40,379 nucleotides of DNA, taken from Anaerocolumna aminovalerica (GTDB lineage Bacteria > Bacillota > Clostridia > Lachnospirales > Lachnospiraceae). Shown in pieces: positions 39,005 through 40,379 of the stretch. Where the stretch lies: contig NZ_FOWD01000036.1 of the NCBI RefSeq assembly GCF_900115365.1, forward strand, positions 1 through 40,379, read 5' to 3'. Position 1 is the stretch's first letter, and each line of letters begins with the position of its first letter. A program made the position numbers and the translations under genes. Below the pieces are notes generated by a model. It was not told the DNA's origin. It saw only the letters and a program-made list of their open reading frames with translations, and made no database searches.

Positions 39005-40249
39005 ATGACTGAAATGTATGAAATAAAGGAAAATGAAGAGCGTCTGATCTTGGTTGCGGTTGCAACTCAGGATGGAGATGATACGGAAGAATCTTTAGAC
39101 GAATTGGAGGAATTAGCTAAAACCGCAGGAGCTGTAACAGTAGCCAAAGTCATCCAAAACCGCGAAAGTGTTCATCCGGGAACCTATATAGGAAAAGGGA
39201 AAATAGAAGAAGTACGTGTCTTAATGGATGAATTGGGGGCTACAGGTGTTGTATGTGACGACGAATTAACTCCTGCCCAATTAAAAAATCTGGAAGATGC
39301 CCTTCAAGCTAAAGTTATGGATCGTACCATTGTGATATTGGATATATTTGCACAACGTGCCACTACTAAGGAGGGCAAAATTCAGGTTGAATTAGCCCAG
39401 TTAAAGTACCGTTCCACAAGGTTAGTTGGAATGAGGAACTCCATGTCAAGGCTGGGCGGCGGTATCGGAACCAAAGGTCCCGGCGAAAAGAAACTGGAAG
39501 TGGACAGAAGATTAATTCGGGACCGAATCTCCCAACTAAAAAGGGAGCTTAGTGATATGCAGCAATCCAGAGAAACTGCAAGAGGTTTAAGAAATAAAGG
39601 AGGAATTCCAATTGTTGCTATTGTAGGTTATACTAACGCTGGTAAATCTACATTATTAAATCTTTTAACCAGTGCAGGCGTATTAGAAGAAGATAAATTA
39701 TTTGCAACATTGGATCCAACAACAAGAAATCTGGAACTGCCCAGCGGACAGCAACTGCTGTTAACAGATACCGTAGGTTTTATCCGAAAATTACCTCATC
39801 ATCTAATCGAAGCCTTCCGCAGTACTTTAGAAGAGGCTAAATATGCAGATATTATCCTTCATGTGGTAGACAGTTCCAATCCTGTTGCCTACAAACAAAT
39901 GCACGTAGTTTATGAAACCTTGGAAAACCTAGGTGTGAAAGATAAAACCGTTGTTACCGCCTTTAACAAACAGGATAAACTAGAATCCGATCCGGTAATG
40001 AAAGATTTTAGGGCAGATAAAACCGTTAAAATATCAGCAAAACAGAATACCGGTATTGATACATTACTAGAACTTTTCGAAGAAGTATTAAGAGACAGAA
40101 AAGTTCTGATGGAAAAAGTATTCTCATACAATGATGCCGGTAAAATTCAAATAATAAGAAAATACGGGCAACTTATAGCCGAAGAATATCAGGAAGACGG
40201 TATCTACATTAAAGCCTATCTTCCAAAAGATATTTATACGGGGTTATAG
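39005..40249 (+). CDS. hflX: GTPase HflX
   Basis: This 414-residue protein has the HflX N-terminal domain (RESVHPGTYIGKGKIEEVRV, then DIFAQRATTKEGKIQVELAQ and the glycine-rich SRLGGGIGTKGPGEKKLE). A GTPase domain follows with G1 GYTNAGKST, G3 DTVGF and G4 NKQD. HflX binds 50S subunits and rescues stalled or stressed ribosomes. The start is at 39005; AAAGGAG lies 11 bases upstream, and the earlier in-frame ATG at 38960 lacks a ribosome site. It is probably a housekeeping gene. A 27-bp dispersed repeat begins directly after the stop. Confidence 0.95.
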   Translation: MTEMYEIKENEERLILVAVATQDGDDTEESLDELEELAKTAGAVTVAKVIQNRESVHPGTYIGKGKIEEVRVLMDELGATGVVCDDELTPAQLKNLEDALQAKVMDRTIVILDIFAQRATTKEGKIQVELAQLKYRSTRLVGMRNSMSRLGGGIGTKGPGEKKLEVDRRLIRDRISQLKRELSDMQQSRETARGLRNKGGIPIVAIVGYTNAGKSTLLNLLTSAGVLEEDKLFATLDPTTRNLELPSGQQLLLTDTVGFIRKLPHHLIEAFRSTLEEAKYADIILHVVDSSNPVAYKQMHVVYETLENLGVKDKTVVTAFNKQDKLESDPVMKDFRADKTVKISAKQNTGIDTLLELFEEVLRDRKVLMEKVFSYNDAGKIQIIRKYGQLIAEEYQEDGIYIKAYLPKDIYTGL

Positions 40250-40252
40250 ACG

Positions 40253-40279
40253 AATAAAAATTTGTCGCAGTAGGACGCT
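40253..40279 (+). repeat. 27-bp dispersed repeat, right copy
   Basis: AATAAAAATTTGTCGCAGTA followed by GGACGCT differs from the left copy (204-230, minus strand) by one base. It begins 4 bases after the hflX stop. No intrinsic terminator is seen beyond it in the window. Confidence 0.75.
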
Positions 40280-40379
40280 TTGCTCTGAAGTTTGTTGGAA
40301 ATCAGAAAGTGCTCATTAAAGCTTTCATAATGACTCAATTTATATGTTCAAGGATAACAGGGTGTATATTATAAATTTT

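Overview
The window is a low-GC, Gram-positive, anaerobe-like chromosome segment. Evidence for this is strong AGGAGG-type ribosome sites, sigma-A promoters, lipoprotein signals, an LPxTG adhesin with a sortase, clostridial-type ferredoxin proteins, a pyridine-nucleotide-independent type thioredoxin reductase and a c-di-GMP-I riboswitch. Gene content and style resemble Lachnospiraceae (Lachnoclostridium/Anaerocolumna-like), but that placement is inference from memory of the families. I see no rRNA, tRNA, CRISPR array, phage genes or intact transposase.

Region 1 (1-11 kb) is a redox, sulfur and oxyanion neighbourhood. It holds a membrane protein of unknown role, a rhodanese lipoprotein gene cut short at a hairpin repeat, and a small ferredoxin divergent from a thioredoxin-reductase-like flavoprotein that lacks recognisable NADPH motifs. 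A DUF6132 membrane protein and a membrane 4Fe-4S protein follow. Next come a LysR regulator divergent from two half-size chromate-transporter (ChrA) genes, a DUF2089 protein with a membrane partner, a CcdA-thioredoxin fusion, an HxlR regulator, a cytoplasmic rhodanese and a DUF2935 metal-binding protein. Two of these genes (flavoprotein and rhodanese) carry the same type of 15-bp palindrome at the same distance from the -10 box, suggesting a shared activator.

Region 2 (11-16.5 kb) has a tiny membrane-protein gene, an aldehyde dehydrogenase, and an arsenic operon arsR-arsD-arsA. Its ArsA ATPase is fused to a thioredoxin-type arsenate reductase, and no arsenite permease gene is present beside it.

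Region 3 (16.6-21.8 kb) has a possible structured RNA, an AraC-type regulator fused to a GH39 glycosidase domain with both catalytic glutamates kept, a 277-bp near-perfect palindrome, and a MerR/GyrI-like regulator with a classic 19-bp-spacer promoter followed by a beta-lactamase-fold serine hydrolase.

Region 4 (22-28 kb) is a cell-surface module: a 1347-residue LPKTG adhesin with repeated isopeptide-type domains, its sortase, and a secreted transglutaminase-like protein translated behind a c-di-GMP-I riboswitch.

Region 5 (28-35 kb) is a sugar-utilisation operon: LacI regulator, ABC permease, solute-binding lipoprotein, second ABC permease, GH4 glycosidase and PfkB kinase. It has no ATPase gene, so a shared ATPase elsewhere is likely.

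Region 6 (35-40.4 kb) has a small lipoprotein, a zinc-ribbon membrane protein, a P-loop protein on the minus strand, a TPR lipoprotein and the ribosome-associated GTPase HflX. A 27-bp repeat occurs just after the first complete gene and just after the last gene, in opposite orientations.
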